DNA of 64,000 bases from Clavelina lepadiformis (GCF_947623445.1 NC_135242.1:23436001-23500000); one strand, 5' to 3'. Shown: positions 34,126 to 49,100, numbered from the stretch's first letter. A program made the numbers and translations. The notes: generated from the sequence alone by a model not told the origin.

Positions 34126-37100
34126 CTGGATATAAACAGTTTTATTTCGTGAACAAACTGACTTCAGCAAAAGCAACCGGGCATTATACCTTGCCGATGG
34201 TCTGACTGCTGATGATGTCAATGCTTTTTCTGCCGATGACGTTGTAGCCACATTTTTTTCGACGCGAGAAGCCTTTGATTTTGTCTTTTTTGATGACTTC
34301 ATTCCTTTTACCACCGGTGATGTAGTGATCACATTTTTTTCGAAGTGCGAAGGCTTTAACTTTTTCTTTTTCTGCGACGTCATACCTTTTACCGCCGATG
34401 ACGATGTAGCCACATGTTTTCCGACTGGCGAAGGCTTTAACTTTTTCTTTTTCTGCGACGTCATACCTTTTACCGCCGATAACGTTGTAGCCTCATTTTT
34501 TTCGACGCGAGAAGCCTTTGATTTTTTCTTATTTGCAGACGTCATACCTTTTACCGCCGATGATGTAGTGATCACATTTTTTTGGACGCGCGTTGCTTTT
34601 AACTTCTTGCTTTTCGGCGACATCATTCCTTTTACCGCCGATGACGTTGAAGCCACATTTTTTTCAACTCGCAAAGCGTTTAGTTTCTTTGACGACGTTA
34701 TACCTGTTACCGCCGTTGACGTTGTTGTCACAAGTTGTTCGTCGCGGGAAGGCTTTGACTTTTTCTTTTTTGACGACGTCATATCTCTAACCGCCGACGA
34801 CGACGTAGTAGTGGCCATATTTTGATTGACGTTCGACGGGATATACTTTGTCATCTTTGGTGACGTCATGTCTCTTACTGGCGGTGACAAAGCGGCCGCA
34901 TTTCGTTCAACGCGCGACGGGATGTACTTTATCATTTTTGTTGACATCATGCTTTTTGGCGATGTCGTAGTTGTTACATCTCCTTCGACACGGGACGAAA
35001 CGATTTTTTTTTTCATCGACAAATCGTTTGGGCGAGTTTTCTCTCGTCTTTTCGTTTCTTTTACAATTTCAAATTTTCCTGGGAATTTTGGCGGTTGTTT
35101 GTTGATGATATTTGCGATTTCTCTAGATATCGATGGACGATCGTTATCTTCCGGAATACATTGACCAATTTTATTTTTATTTTGGTCAACTTTTGCGTTT
35201 TCCCTTTCTGATCTATTTCTATTGTTTTGTTTGATTGTATTTCCAGTTTTCTGGCCGTCATGGTTTTGCACAAGTGACGTGGCTGGTTTTTGCTGCCCTC
35301 TGGTGAGCTTTGGGGATTCTAGATTGTTGCCAGAGATTAGATTTCTGTTTCCTTTCCGTCGTTGGGCATGACGAAACATTAGGCTGATGAAAAAGGGCCC
35401 GGGAAAGCAAATCAAAGCGCTTTGAATACCTTTATGACGGAAGAAGAAAATTAATACGCTTTGAGCAAACAAAATATTGCAAAAACATGAGCGCCTTGGC
35501 TTTTATCGACTTTTGAACGAACTTACCAACGGCAATGTGGGACCACTTGAAGTTGTAGTGCCCAAATGTCAACACATTTCCGTCCAGTGCATGATTGTGG
35601 CCATGAAACATCATTGATGTTATCATAACCATAAATATAAAGAGAGAGCAAGTGGCAGCTTTTTCGACTCTTGTCATCACGCCATGCTGCCATGGCCTCA
35701 TGCCGTAGAGAGAATACCAGACGTGTCTGTAAATGAGAAAATTATGAGATAATAAATCGGGGCAATCGGATAAAGTTTTTAACAAACGTACCTGTCTTTA
35801 AAGTGATTCTCGCATTTTAAGAGGAACAATTTGTTGGATACTTGGAGTTCCTCCAACGTAGCGGCCCGGAATGTATATTCCGTGACGTCGCTGAACCTGG
35901 TACCGCACAGAAAGAACCAACATTCGTTGGTTTCCAGATCCCGTACAACCATCCGTTCGAGGTACCTGACGTATACCTTGCAATAAATATCTACATCATA
36001 CACCCGCTGTTAACTTGTCACTAATTCATACCACTTAGGACTGCTCCCTCCGTCATTGCGCCACATTCTTACTGCTTTGATGTCGCCCAAACTATGTGGT
36101 GTAGTAATAAGGAAAGATTCCACGCTACCCACAGATAGGACGTTTTCGTTTTCTCGCTAAACAAACAATCAATCATTGTGACGTCGGAAAAAATACCACA
36201 CATTATGGCAGACGTCATCATTTTACTTGTATGACGTGAGCATTGCTTCGTTGTCTTTTGCCCAACAGTCTCATGCTGACAGTGGCGGTGGTACCGGCAT
36301 TTGGACGACTACCGGTATAAATTGTAACATAATACCGGTATTGGTCGTTTGGCGAGTTGTCCGCAACTTCAATGAAGAGTCCCTTCAATATTTTCATGAT
36401 TTCAAGTTATTAAATCAATTCAAGAAGTTGACGTATTTAGATAACTTCATACTTTTTTTTGTGCATCTTTGTCTTTACATCTAGCCCATATAAGGATAAG
36501 AGCGTAGATGACGTAAAAGACAAGTAAAACGCTGATGATCACTGGATTTTGCTGGAATTGCTCCCAAAGATTCCAGGAGAGCTAAAACCGATTCAATAAA
36601 TAACAATTAGAAGTATTCACTTCTTTTATGTCACAAATATTTTTACTTGGTCATAATTGATCTTGTTGGGAAACACAAGAAGATGGGAAGCATATATAAT
36701 CTGAGGAATCTCTTCCTCTCCGCTCCTCTTAACCCTGTTTGTTGTGACCTGGTCTACGTCACATTCACAATTAAATATCCCAGCGTTTTGATGGACCTGA
36801 TGATAATAAGATTACTTTGCTTATAATGTTTGACATGAACAAAAACTATGAGTTAAATCAAGAATTCGTTTAAACTCTACCGCAAAACTCTCTAACAATA
36901 CAACCATGGACATCAAATATCTCACCGTGCAAGAGCCCTCGCCCCAGTCGCGCATTCGGTCTTCCCAGTGCAAACAGTTCAGTATGAATGACGTAATTGT
37001 CACGTTAATCAAACTTCCAATGCGGTAATAACCCGCACCGAGATCAACAAACACTGTCAAGTTCAGTTCGACCTGTCTATGCGGAAGCGACCTCTCAGAC

Positions 37101-40100
37101 ATCGACCAAGTGTACAAATTGTCTGAGAAAATAACTCAATATTAGGTTAAAAAATTTCAAACAATGTGCTGACGTTTACTGACATAAAACATGCGACTCT
37201 TATTTTCTGTAAACAAACCCTTTTCGTGAAACTCTTTCTTTAATTTGAAAGAGCCTTGGTCGGTAGTTTGCAGACTCATTGTACAGTTTCTGATTTTCTG
37301 ATCCATGTTTTCGACGTGAATTGTAAGAAAAAGGTCGTTTCCATCTCGTTTGTAGAGCATCCAATCAAACAAAGCCCAACCTGCGGCTTTGCTGTGACAA
37401 CCAGCCACGTCGCATTCACTCTCAACCCTCATTGTTATGTTTCCTTTACCAGGCTGTGCTGGCAAGGAGAAGCCAATTGTTTGATTTTTGGCCTCGTTGC
37501 GACTGATCGGGATCTCATCTTGCCATCCCGTTGTCATGGAGACAGACGTGACTTGATCGACTTTGTGGGTCCTCGTGTTAAAGTTGATAGATGAATCGTA
37601 GGTGAAGACCTAGAAATCATGAAATCGTCTCATTATCACGATAAATCGCGCAAAATAAAGCAAATTAGAATTTATACCTCGACATTCGTGACTTCGTTGT
37701 TCAGTGTCTGTATGTTTGGAAGTCGAAATGAAGAGCTACCATTGAGTGGGTCTGAGAAACATTTTGTCATAAATCTCCGTTTGGGTCGATTTAAAGCACT
37801 AGTTGGCGTCAAAGAGCTAGAAGAATTATACATCACGCCCTATACTGAGCAAGATATACGACAAATAGTCATGTCAAACTGGTCAACCATTGCCAAGTCC
37901 ATAATTTTCGACATGAAAGTTATCGAAAGATCATCGTAACACTTTATTTCGATGTGGCAAATTATTGTATTAGCAACGCGTAGACATGTTTTGTTTTAAA
38001 CATATGACTATGAGTCGGCGTTTAAACAAAAAAAATTAGCCACAAAGTTACACTTACGCAAATATAGGGTATTAAATTTCGACGTTGCCAGATAAAACTA
38101 GACGTAACCAGCGACTTTAGAAAAAAGTTAAACGTGATATTCGGTGAAATCATGAAACAAAACTCGTCGGAGGTCGCACTTGAGCTCAAAGTGAATGGCG
38201 AGATCGACATGCCTACAAATTAGCACTTACTGATGACGTCGTTGTTTAACTTGAGGAATTTTCCTTTGACTGATTTTGTTTCAAACGTCATCGTATCTTC
38301 ACCTGGTATCAATGACGCCATAAGCAGCTTGCCCAGCCGGGTCATTCGCGAACTTTCTTTGATCTTTGATAATAATTGTCATTTAAGAATCGATTTGTTA
38401 CGTCATTAAAATTATGCACGTTGTTACCTTGAAACTGATATCGTTGGAAAATTGCATCAAATGTGACGTAACGAAAATGCATGAAGCGGCAATAGATCTT
38501 ATGACATCATCATCGTCGTCGCTAGTGCTGGGATTACGAACGGTGTGCTCTATTCGGTCCATAATTTTCGCAATTAGGCGCTGGAAATATAAAAACAAAG
38601 AAGTTATCTTATTTTAAAATAATTTTTGTAATTTAACGCATTAAATTTTTTATTCAAGATCTTACCACGTGATAATCATTTATGACGCCGAAACCGTCTA
38701 CCAGATGACGTACGACGTCAGCAAGTTGCTTAACTGACATCAAGGTTTTTATCGGATATTTCGCAACTCGTTGGTACACTTTGTTTATCTGTTAAATGAG
38801 AAAAACAAAATTTTTCAAGTGCTCGGCGGACTGAAAAAAACTCATTATTACGTCACAAGCCAACCTGGAATCGCTCGAGAATATTCGCTGAAGACATCGG
38901 CAGCATAAGCTGCGCCGTCTGCTGCAAGTTTTGACTCGAAATCGCATTAAACAAATCGCTTATGACGTCAGTGTTGTCGTGATGATTTTTGGTCAATGAC
39001 ACAGATATGTTGTTTACTGTACAAGCCTGACGAGGACCACATATCTCAACCCAAATCATGACGTCAGAAAAACTGCTCTTTGACGGAAATGTGACGTCAT
39101 TGAGATTCGGATCGCAGCCGTGTTGTAAAAGATTATTCTGGTCTGAAAATATTTCTATGTTAGATTTTAATTTATTCAAAATAGCACTTCTACAAACACC
39201 ACATGGCTTTCTACAATCATTATACCAAGCGAAGGAAACATATTTTTTCTACTCCAGTCGAACCTCGTTATAACATATACACGGCGGGGACTTTCGAAGT
39301 GTTCACGTTAAATCCACAGTTCGTTGTAACTGTTATGGCGGTTTAAGTATGAAGATGATCAATGTACAGCACAAGGCTACAATCAAATTTGCACCACGGC
39401 ACACACCACATGGTTGGAATCGATGTAACAACTCATCATTCACTCATTGTGTGAGTTATAAATTGAACACAGGACGGCAGGAAAGCCTGCAAGCTAGAGC
39501 TTGTAATTTTATGGTCGACTCCCTGCCATCGACTTCCGCTGCCTAGGATGGCTTTCCACTCAACTCTCCACGACATGGGAGTGGCAAACGTGCGGTTTGT
39601 AATATGTATGAGTATACCGGGAAGAAACAAACCGCCGACCGCGTCATATTTGACTGCACTCCATCGACTTAGCTGATGCAACGACGCCACAGCAGTGCTG
39701 CGTGGTCTATATTTTGTCTCAGAGGGCACGTGGGCTACGACTTTGCGGCTCCAGCTTACAGTAAAGCCTTAACATGATTTTAGGCAATTTTCAAATAAAA
39801 AATGTAACTTTAATATTTTTATTCGTTTTCAATTAATTTATTTTTGGGTCATTGGCACACTTGGGACGCTGTAGATTTAACTTTAAGTTTATTTTTTAAA
39901 TGGTGTCATTTTAACTTGCTGTAGATTCATGATAATGTCATAAAGTTCTATTCATGTCACTTCTTAACACGCCACAAGTTTCACCTTTCTCTGCGGTAAA
40001 GAACTTGTACTTCAAAGGCACTTGACCTTGTGCGTAGCCATGACAGCTCACGTTAAATTTTGTGACGTAAGCAATTCCACTTCTGGGGTGAACCTTGCAA

Positions 40101-43100
40101 ATGCCCCCACTAGGTGGTAGTAGTGGAGCAAGGATCAAGGTCGCCGACGCCTTGTCACCGTCAATGTTGTAACCTGCATGTCAAGTTCAAAGTTTAATTT
40201 GATGTTGGTCAACCATAGATTTACTGATCAAGTCAATCATACATAAGGGGATTCACCTGTTCCTGTGACGTTTGATGACGTCTTAACTTTGTCGAGTATT
40301 GATTTGTTAAGTTTGCAGAATCGTTGATTCTGACACAAACTCATTTGTTGTCCTGATTTCAGCGACAACATCCAACTATGACGTATGCAATCGTCACATT
40401 CAAGTTGAAGTATGATTGGTTTGAGGGAAGAAAACAGCTTTTCGCAGTTAGACCAACACCTAAAATCCAAAGGAAAAATTTGACGTTATTTGTTTTAAAT
40501 TTATAATCTACAATTATCAAAATATAGATTTAAATTTATAACATTTATAAGCGAAAAATTATTCCAAACTCGCCTTAAAATAACAACTGGGGCTGGTTTG
40601 GATTTAATAACAATTTTTTGATCAGCGAACGTTGCGTCATAATGTGGACCGGATATGATCAGCCTGACGTAATACTGTTCGCTTGGTATCAGTTTATTCC
40701 TGGAAATTTCCAAGGTGTCATTGCCAGAAACCCAAAGAGTTTTCCAATCAAAGCAGGAACCTTGGACGTAAATCACACAAATTAAATATTGATCAAAAAA
40801 CTGGGAATTGAGGAAATCTTTTCAAACCTTTTCTTTGTATTTTTCCAATCTCTTTTGTCATTGGTAAATCTTCTTGTGCGACGGCACAAAACCAGTCACG
40901 TTTGATATTTCCCTCGTGTTGGGTAAAGTCAATTGAAGATTCAAATTTCAACACTGTTGTATTTATTCCTGGATAAAGAGATTAAGAATTTCTAGATAAT
41001 ATTTCTTTTATTGGGAAACCGCAAACCTTAAACATAGAAATCTGACATTTTGTACTCACCAGCCTCCACCACATTTCCTCCCTTGATTAGAAAATTTAAT
41101 TTCCTTTTGGGAATTTCCACCAATGTGAAGTCATCGCCCTTTGCTAATGACATATGGTAATCGTCAGAGGTTATGTTGGCGTAAACCTTTATGACGTACA
41201 AACCAGGTAATAAAGTATTGGCTTTAATCAAAAGTTCAGGTTCAACTGAGCTCGCGTTAAGTTGAACTTCATCGCCAGTGTTGGGGATGTTTATTTTTGA
41301 TGTCACTCGGTACGCTCGCCATTTGTAATTAACGGAGAATAGCTCTCTAACGCATATGAAGTTAAGGTCCACGCTTAACACCAACTCTTCAACCACTTTC
41401 AAAGGTTCGTCGAGTCCACCGCCAACTTTCCCGTCGCGAATTCTCACGCTCTCCAAACATGACGTCTGCAAAGCTTTCGGGACATTTCCCACGAAACGAA
41501 ACGATTGTTTGTCATTTCTGATCAGAACTGTGACCTGCCGAGCTTCGTTGAAAATACTTTCGTCTTTGATTAACTTGTAAGGTTTTGCGTCGAAAGGTAG
41601 ATTTGGCAAAACTTCATGCTCATATTTCGACTTTGAAATCGTTAAAGTCGAATTCTTCCACACATTTTCACCGATGGTTAAATTCATTTCGTATTTTCCC
41701 AAGTCACCTCTGATGAATACAAAAACCTCTCTACGGGTTTCGAAATTAAATCGACCTGACGTAATATATACGTCAAAAATCTGTGGTAGCGCTTCAAAAG
41801 TTGTGTTTGACGTCATCAAAGATATTTTGTTTCTAGCGGTTGCTTCAACTTTGTACATTCCTGCTCTAGATAACGTTGCCTCTACCACCATCGAGCGGCA
41901 ATCACGTGAGCAGAATGTAGAAGTTTTGTAAACAGTAAAACTGGTTTGTGTCGATATGATGTCGATTGAAAGATTTACCGGCGCTCCCTGACTAACTGTC
42001 GCGCTTATGATGAAAGAATTCGGTTGTAGACCGACGTATTGTTTCGTCATCACTTTAAGATTTTTGATTTCTTCGTTGAAAGTAATTGGTGTGAGAAACG
42101 TCACTGATGAAACATGATTTTGTAACAAAAGTGTGACGAAATGTATTCCCGGTCCAACCAATCTTTGCATCGTTGAGTTCAATTTGAACTTGACGGTTTC
42201 GTTCGATGAAATTTTCTTCTCATCAAACGTCTGTGACGTCTGAAGCTCGGTTATTATGACGTCATTCAACATGAGGGCGTAAGAGATCGGAAAGTAATAT
42301 TTGTGGTGGAATATGAGTTCAGCTGAGGCTGGATATGTGTGTCTGCTTTGTTCATGAGATATTTTCAATTTTGAAGCTGATAAAGAATCTTCCACATTAA
42401 AAAAGATAACGTTTGTTTTAAAAGAATCCACCCCTCCATCGAGATCGCATTGTGCCTGAACCGAATATATTCCAGGATAATCAAAAACACGTTCTGTTGT
42501 AAGGGTGTCAGTTGAAAGGTGACTTCTTTTTGTGGAATTGTAATGCACCTCACAGTCAAGGTTTAGATCGTTCGCTCCAGACAATACAGCAATAAACGAA
42601 ACTTTTTGTCCGACATGAATGTTCTCCATTGTATTGTCCATGCGTATACGAAAGCCTCCAATGTATTCGAAATGTTAGTCACTACTAGTATAATTAATCG
42701 ATACACCGTACTTTGCTAACATTCACTCACCAATTCGATTATAAACGAAGGACATTTTTGCCTCGCTGCAATTCTTTGTGAATCTTTGAACAGAAACCAC
42801 CACGGTTTGACGAAACAGGTAATAGGGGAAGGTTAAAGGTTTTAGAGAACCGCAAATAAGATAGTTATCTTCACTTGGGTTTAGTTTCAGCGATGCTTCT
42901 GCACAACTGTACGAAACAAATATAACATGAAACATAACTAACGTATGTCTATGGACGTGTCTGTTTTTAAAGTTGCGAAGCTGTAAAACTTGTTTTAGTT
43001 AAAAGAAATAAAAATAAAATAAAGTTTGTTTAAGAATAAAAATAGCTTGGGTTTGAGAAAGCTTGATTAGCCCACAGACGTATTGCGTCAGATTAAAACA

Positions 43101-46100
43101 AACCAAGTAATTTTCATTCATGATCAAGTGTAAGCGGTAAACTGTAAACGGTAACTTTATCGGTAAACTGTAAGCAATATACAAACTTCACTAAATTCAA
43201 AATTTACGTCCTAAATAGTATTCGCATAAGTGTGCATTCAAGTTGGTGAAGAAAACTATTGGCAGAAAACTATTCACGTAAACCACGACTAATATTTTTT
43301 CAGGAACACAAAGTTTGGCAAAGTGGCAACGGTTTACAACTACCAGTAAGAACTACTGTACGTAGCACATAATCGGACATTGAGTTTGCAATAAAAGTAT
43401 TATATATTTGGTTTGATAATACACATCGATTCAGTTTTTTTCCAATGGATAAGTTACATTGCAGAGCAGTATCGAAAAAATTCTCTCTTTACCTTTTCTC
43501 GGTTATCTAACAACATAGTTACTTGCAATCTATTGCCCGCTTATAGCTTGTTATCAGTTACTGTCTTATGCTCTATCTTTAACCCTTGTTCCCCGACCCC
43601 GGACACTTTTGGCAGCAGACAATCTAAGCGCTATGTACAAGAGTTTCAAACAGAGCCAGCATGTTGCAGAAGTATTGAGCTAATCCGTCAAACTGTTAAA
43701 CAAAATATGCCCTTGATAAACGATTTTCATTGTGATGATAAAGAAAGTTTTCAAAAATATATCAACTATCAACTATATCAACTTTTTCTAATTGCCTTTG
43801 AAAAAAGTTTTCACCGCATATTAATACTCATTGTTCTATGGGAAATTGGATGGTGGTTGGATTGGTTTTAGACTGGCCTAAGCCAAGTCTTACTGTTTGA
43901 CTCCGAAATAATTGTCTATGACTCCGTTGTTTACTGTCTTTATAATGTTTCTTCAAATCAACACCAACTTCATAAAGTCTAATTGTTATATTGTCCGAAT
44001 AAGTTGTCACATCGAAACCAATTAATCACCATTCCACATTTGAATAGAACTATCACTTGAATTCAATACTGAATAAGCCAAAACGTAAAACAGATCCAAA
44101 ACTAAAAACCGAGAGAAGTACTAGCAAGTCCTGAAGGGACAAGCCCTTGCAGAGCCTCACCAGCCCGAGCAGCCAGGACGATTTGAACCAAACTTAACCT
44201 TTTATATCATACTCGTCAGCCAATCAGCAAATCACATGTCATTATTACACTGCTACCATAAAACCACGTATCGCATACATTCTACGTCATCTAAACGTTT
44301 CATCAAGTACACTCAAACTTTACGCCGTGAAAACAATGCTACTTGAATATACTTCAATCTGCGTCAAATATGTCAGTTAGAATTCCTTGTTTGAATAACT
44401 GCTTAACGACGATAATACGTAGCTTTGCAAACATTGCATTATCTAAACTGGAGAAAATACAAAAACTCATGCAAAATGCCAATTTGTATAAATTATTGCA
44501 ATTATTAGGCTATCACGAACGCTACAGTTCTTTTTGCAAATCTGTCAAACGTTTGTGTAAACGCGAGAGACTAGCAAGAGTTTGTTAGAACATTTAAAAT
44601 TGGTAGCGTTTTTGCCAAAAGTTTGATTTCGGGTTGTAATCGACACAATCCTGCTTTAGAAGTACATGTACAGACATTTCCTTACCGCAGCAACAACAAA
44701 TTAATGAAAAACTGTAGAATAACTCGAGTTGCATTAAACTTCCCACCTGAACAAAACTTCACCAAATTGCAAATATGCAACCTCCCCCTCCTTCAGTGGA
44801 ATTTCCCACGTCGTGGTATGAGGCAGCATGACGTTATTATCACACTCCTGTGCGGTTGGAAAATCAATCTTTCCACTCGCATTCCGTAGCATTATGCTGC
44901 AGTCTGTAATAAACAATCATTGTTGCAAGTATAGGCACAGGTAGGTAGACAGAAGGCTGCAAGCGGTAGCAGTAGCATTTCAATCCTTAATAAAATCTAC
45001 TAAGATGTATAAAAGAACACGCTTTATTAAAAAGAGGTTTCTGGATTTGTTCTTTCTTGTGTCGACGTTTCATTGGCGGCATTGCCAAGCAGAAATAAAC
45101 CAAGCTAACAGGTTACTACGTCGAGTTCACAAAGTTGGCGAAAGTCTGGGAAAGCACAATGTAATAAGCCGTAACATTCCATATCTTCAATATTGCGACT
45201 ACAAAAAACATTTATATACAAACGTCATTGATTTCGCAGACAACGTCATAAACTCAGGTTTTTTAACCAGTTTCCTAAAAGGTAAATATCTAAATTGTCA
45301 ATAAATTTAATACAATTACAAATTCCGGGTTAAGATATAACTTTAACACTTAGCAGAAATATCGTTTGCAGGTTACGATTTTTGAAAAGATTTTGAAGAT
45401 ATTTTATAAAAGTGTTTTATTCCAGAATGTACGAGCATCTACGCAAGTGGTTCAACATCAAGTGGTATCTACCCGATATGGCTCAAGGAACGATTCCAGT
45501 TCACCTACGTCTACTGTGATATGGACCTCGCTTCAACTAAGAAGGGCTGGACAACAATACAAAGAAGAATGAACGGGGAGGTCAACTTTAATAGAGGTTG
45601 GGACGATTACGTCAGAGGGTTTGGGAATCCCCAGAGTGAATATTGGCTTGGGTTGGAAAATATTTATCGTTTATCGAGGCAAACTGCGAAAGCTTTTGAA
45701 GATGGTGTGACCTCAATAACAGCACCGAAGCTTGGGATTGATCTTGAAGACTGGGATGGTTTCAAGGAGTTTGCGCAATACGGAACATTTCTGTACAGGC
45801 CAAATTCAAAAAAATATTATTTACATGTGGTTGGCTTAAATGGTTCTGAGTATTTCAACAACGCTCCAATTTATCAAAGCAAGTTTAGCACACCAGATGC
45901 AAACCACGATGAAACTAGAAATCCTCATTGTGCCAGAAAATACAAATCAGGTTGGTGGTTTCATGGCTGCGGAATATCAAACTTAAATGGGCCATATCCT
46001 AAATACAAGCAACAGATGAGCTGGAACAATATTTACTGGTTCGGCTGGACGGATCTAAATCTTAATGGTACTGCTTTGCGCTTCGTTTCTATGAACTTGT

Positions 46101-49100
46101 ATCATGATAATCCATAAGAAAGTTTACTTTCTGTGTAATGCGTAAATATGTTATATAAATCGTTATGATGTTAGCTTGGTGATGTTTATGATAAAGACTA
46201 AGAAAGTGTGCAATATTCTGGTGCACAAGTTTGGTAACAAACAGTCTGTAGTATGTCATGTTGTCATCCAAAACTCGCAATGGGTTCCGTTGGAAATGTG
46301 GCAGGCAGAACAGTCGGATATAACATGGTCTGCGATATTTTTCCTTCAGAAAATTTCTCGCAAATTTTGCCACCATCATTTGTATAGAGTTGAGCGGAAG
46401 CGCCTAATGTCTGTTCGCTGACAGTTAAACAGAGAGAAGAGTTAAACAGACCCGCAGAGAGAAGAGTTTGGGAGAAAATAAAGGAGAGAATTTGGAGCAA
46501 AATTTTTGCTAACTCAACTTTTCGTCCTATTTCTTTACAATTATTAATAGTTTTGTCAGCGATATTAACAATGTTACATAACAATTATCGACTATGGCAC
46601 CTAGCTGCCAGCTAACGGCTAAAGAAAATCAGCTAAATTACTAGTCCTACGTAAACGCCACGTCTAAGTATATTCCTGACCCCTTGTGGTGCACTGAGCT
46701 ATTTGATCAGTTACATCTGATTTCGCGCATTGAGTGGATTAGTGTCGAGTGTTCGCTCAATTTTCTACGAAACTGGAGTCAATCGAGTACATAATAAATC
46801 TTCTAAGATTTCTTCAAAATTTTATGCCAATGAATACATAATAAGTTGTTGGTTGTTTGTTTTACCATCATAGAAGAGTTTTTGTGGACCAGTAGATTTT
46901 TTTACACAAGTTTTAGTTTATATTTGAAACTCAATGGCTATTGCGTATAGGCACAATTTCTTACCGGTTTTATTAAATTCATCACGGGTTTTGCCTTAAC
47001 TCTGTAGTACTGTGGAATAAGTGTCTGTATACGATTCAAGTTATAATGAAATCACAACAAACTATGGTACAACCCGGGCAAAATGGGGTAAGGCTAAACT
47101 GAACATGTAGTCTACCATAAATTAAGATACACGCTTAGGAATTGAAACATTGTAAGCCTAAGTATAATAACTGTTGGTAAACATATTTTACTATCCCATA
47201 CTATACTATATTTCTAGTCACCATCCAATGCTATATACAGTAAGTTATACTTTAACTATATTTGGCAAACGCAAACTTAAATCAAATATACCTTTGGCAC
47301 AAAAGAAAAACAGCATAAGAGAAAACCTAAAACAAAAATCGTTTACAACTAATATTTGTAAACATAAACAAAAAGTCAATCCACGTTTCTATCGACCTTC
47401 ATACGCCCTAGTCTGCCAGTTCCTCTCAAAACGTAAGTCGACCTGTTTGCATTTACTTACACAATCTTTTTTTTTAAATAGCTGGAAAAAATCTGGGCAG
47501 AATCATCACTTCAGCTTGAACTAAGCAATCAATAGACCAGGGGTCGGCAACCTGCGGCTCTTTCATCCTTCTGATGCGGCTCTTATTAATTTATTGCTAC
47601 AGTAGAAACAAACAGAAGAACACTCGCGTCTTTATCTCACTGAGCACATTATAGTAAATGAAAGCATAATCATTCTGGTTGTGACGTCATAATTAGTCGA
47701 TTAACATAAAGGTTGTTTTTAGCAGTCTACTAGCAGCAGTTAGACTAGTAAGTTAGAGAGTGCGCAGGCTGTAACAGCCAACCAATTATGAGTAAATCTA
47801 AGAAAAGAAAAGTGTCTGAAGAAAACAGAACGCTCAACGATTCGTGGACAAATTCATTTGCTTTCTTACTGAATTAACTGCTTTTATAAATGCGACACAT
47901 GACAGTTTTGTTACAGAGTGTCGTTTTCGTTTTATTGTGAAAATAGTTTTGCGGCTCCCAGTGATTTTTATTTTGTGGAATATCGGTTAAAATGGCTCTT
48001 TAAGTGCAAAAGGTTGCCGACCCCTGCAATAGACCCTTGCAGGATTCCGTGCGCAAGGGCAAAACGGCCTCGAAGATTTTATTAGCCGTTGCCGAAAAGG
48101 TAAATGAAGGAGAGAATTCGCAGCAATATTTTTGGTAACAGGAGCAATGAGGAATCATTGCCGGGTTAAAGTCGTGCCAAGTCCGAGACTAAAGATTATC
48201 ACATACCAATGTGAAGACCTCTGCGTCTTTGGATACTTTTGTGGCTTTAATTTCACGGCAAGGTACGTATTTAAAAAGGCAAAGGACTAATTTCTATAAC
48301 ACAAGATAAAGTTGCATTAAGTCATCCAAGAGGGCGGCAACATTACTTAAGGAAGGTCATGGTATGACCTCAATACGGAGCTGAAGGACAAATGTTTTAA
48401 TTGGCCTACCATATCCTACTTTTACATTTTACTTCAGGCTGGCCGGTGGTCCAGCTTATTTTGACACAGGCCGCAAAGCAAGGTTAACCAACATAGGCAC
48501 GAGCCACAACATACAGAAAATGCAATGCTTAACACACAAAAGAATGACAGTAGCTATAGAGCTGTTGAATAAGTAAATGAAATTTACTTCAGCTGTTTGC
48601 GTTTATCTTTTACGATACGATTACAATATCATTGGGCTTCGCAAGGTATTAACAACTGCCGACCATTATTGTGGTTTGTGAAACTTGTACCTGTAATATT
48701 ATACCGCTTTCCTGCTAATGGAAGCCAACTTTAGGGAGCGACCGAACAAGTGTAGAATCATTAATATCATTGAGTAAATAAGGCACTTAGTTACATACAG
48801 TAATAATAAGCTTCATAAGTTAAAACGTAGTTAACACACATAGTTAGACACAAGTAAGACCCACACAGTTGCTACGGTACCTACAGTAATAAATCTAGCC
48901 AGTTATTAAAAACTATTTCAACTTCAAACCCAATTTTCTAAAGTGTTGGTTAGAGAAACAATTGCAAATGTTTTGCTAATATGAAGCAATAATTGTCTAT
49001 TGTGAGTATCAGTTAGCCTAGTCCAAGTAATTTCAACGTCACAATCATTCAATTGACAGCAAACATTGCCTCTCTGTCAACTAACAATTGATCAATTCAA

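Noticed and set aside
34325-35164. Long plus-strand frames rich in Phe/Asp (FFFCDVIPFTADD), and the same at 62834-63589
   Set aside because: They are the antisense of the Lys-rich repeat exon of the receptor genes; the frame is open only because of the codon repeats.
35430-35472. Extension of the receptor repeat exon upstream of 35429
   Set aside because: The open frame continues, but only the acceptor at 35429 joins exon 23 in phase and restores the VGIQSALICFP motif.
42907-42935. ATG-starting leader before the second CUB half (MFHVIFVSYS)
   Set aside because: It is intron sequence directly upstream of the ACAG acceptor; the first CUB half and a signal peptide are found further upstream in matching phase.
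43413-43871. 152-codon plus-strand frame in receptor intron 2
   Set aside because: No domain, no splice partner and unremarkable composition; probably chance.
47174-47524. 116-codon plus-strand frame in receptor intron 1
   Set aside because: Low-complexity, basic, with no recognisable feature or conservation elsewhere in the window.
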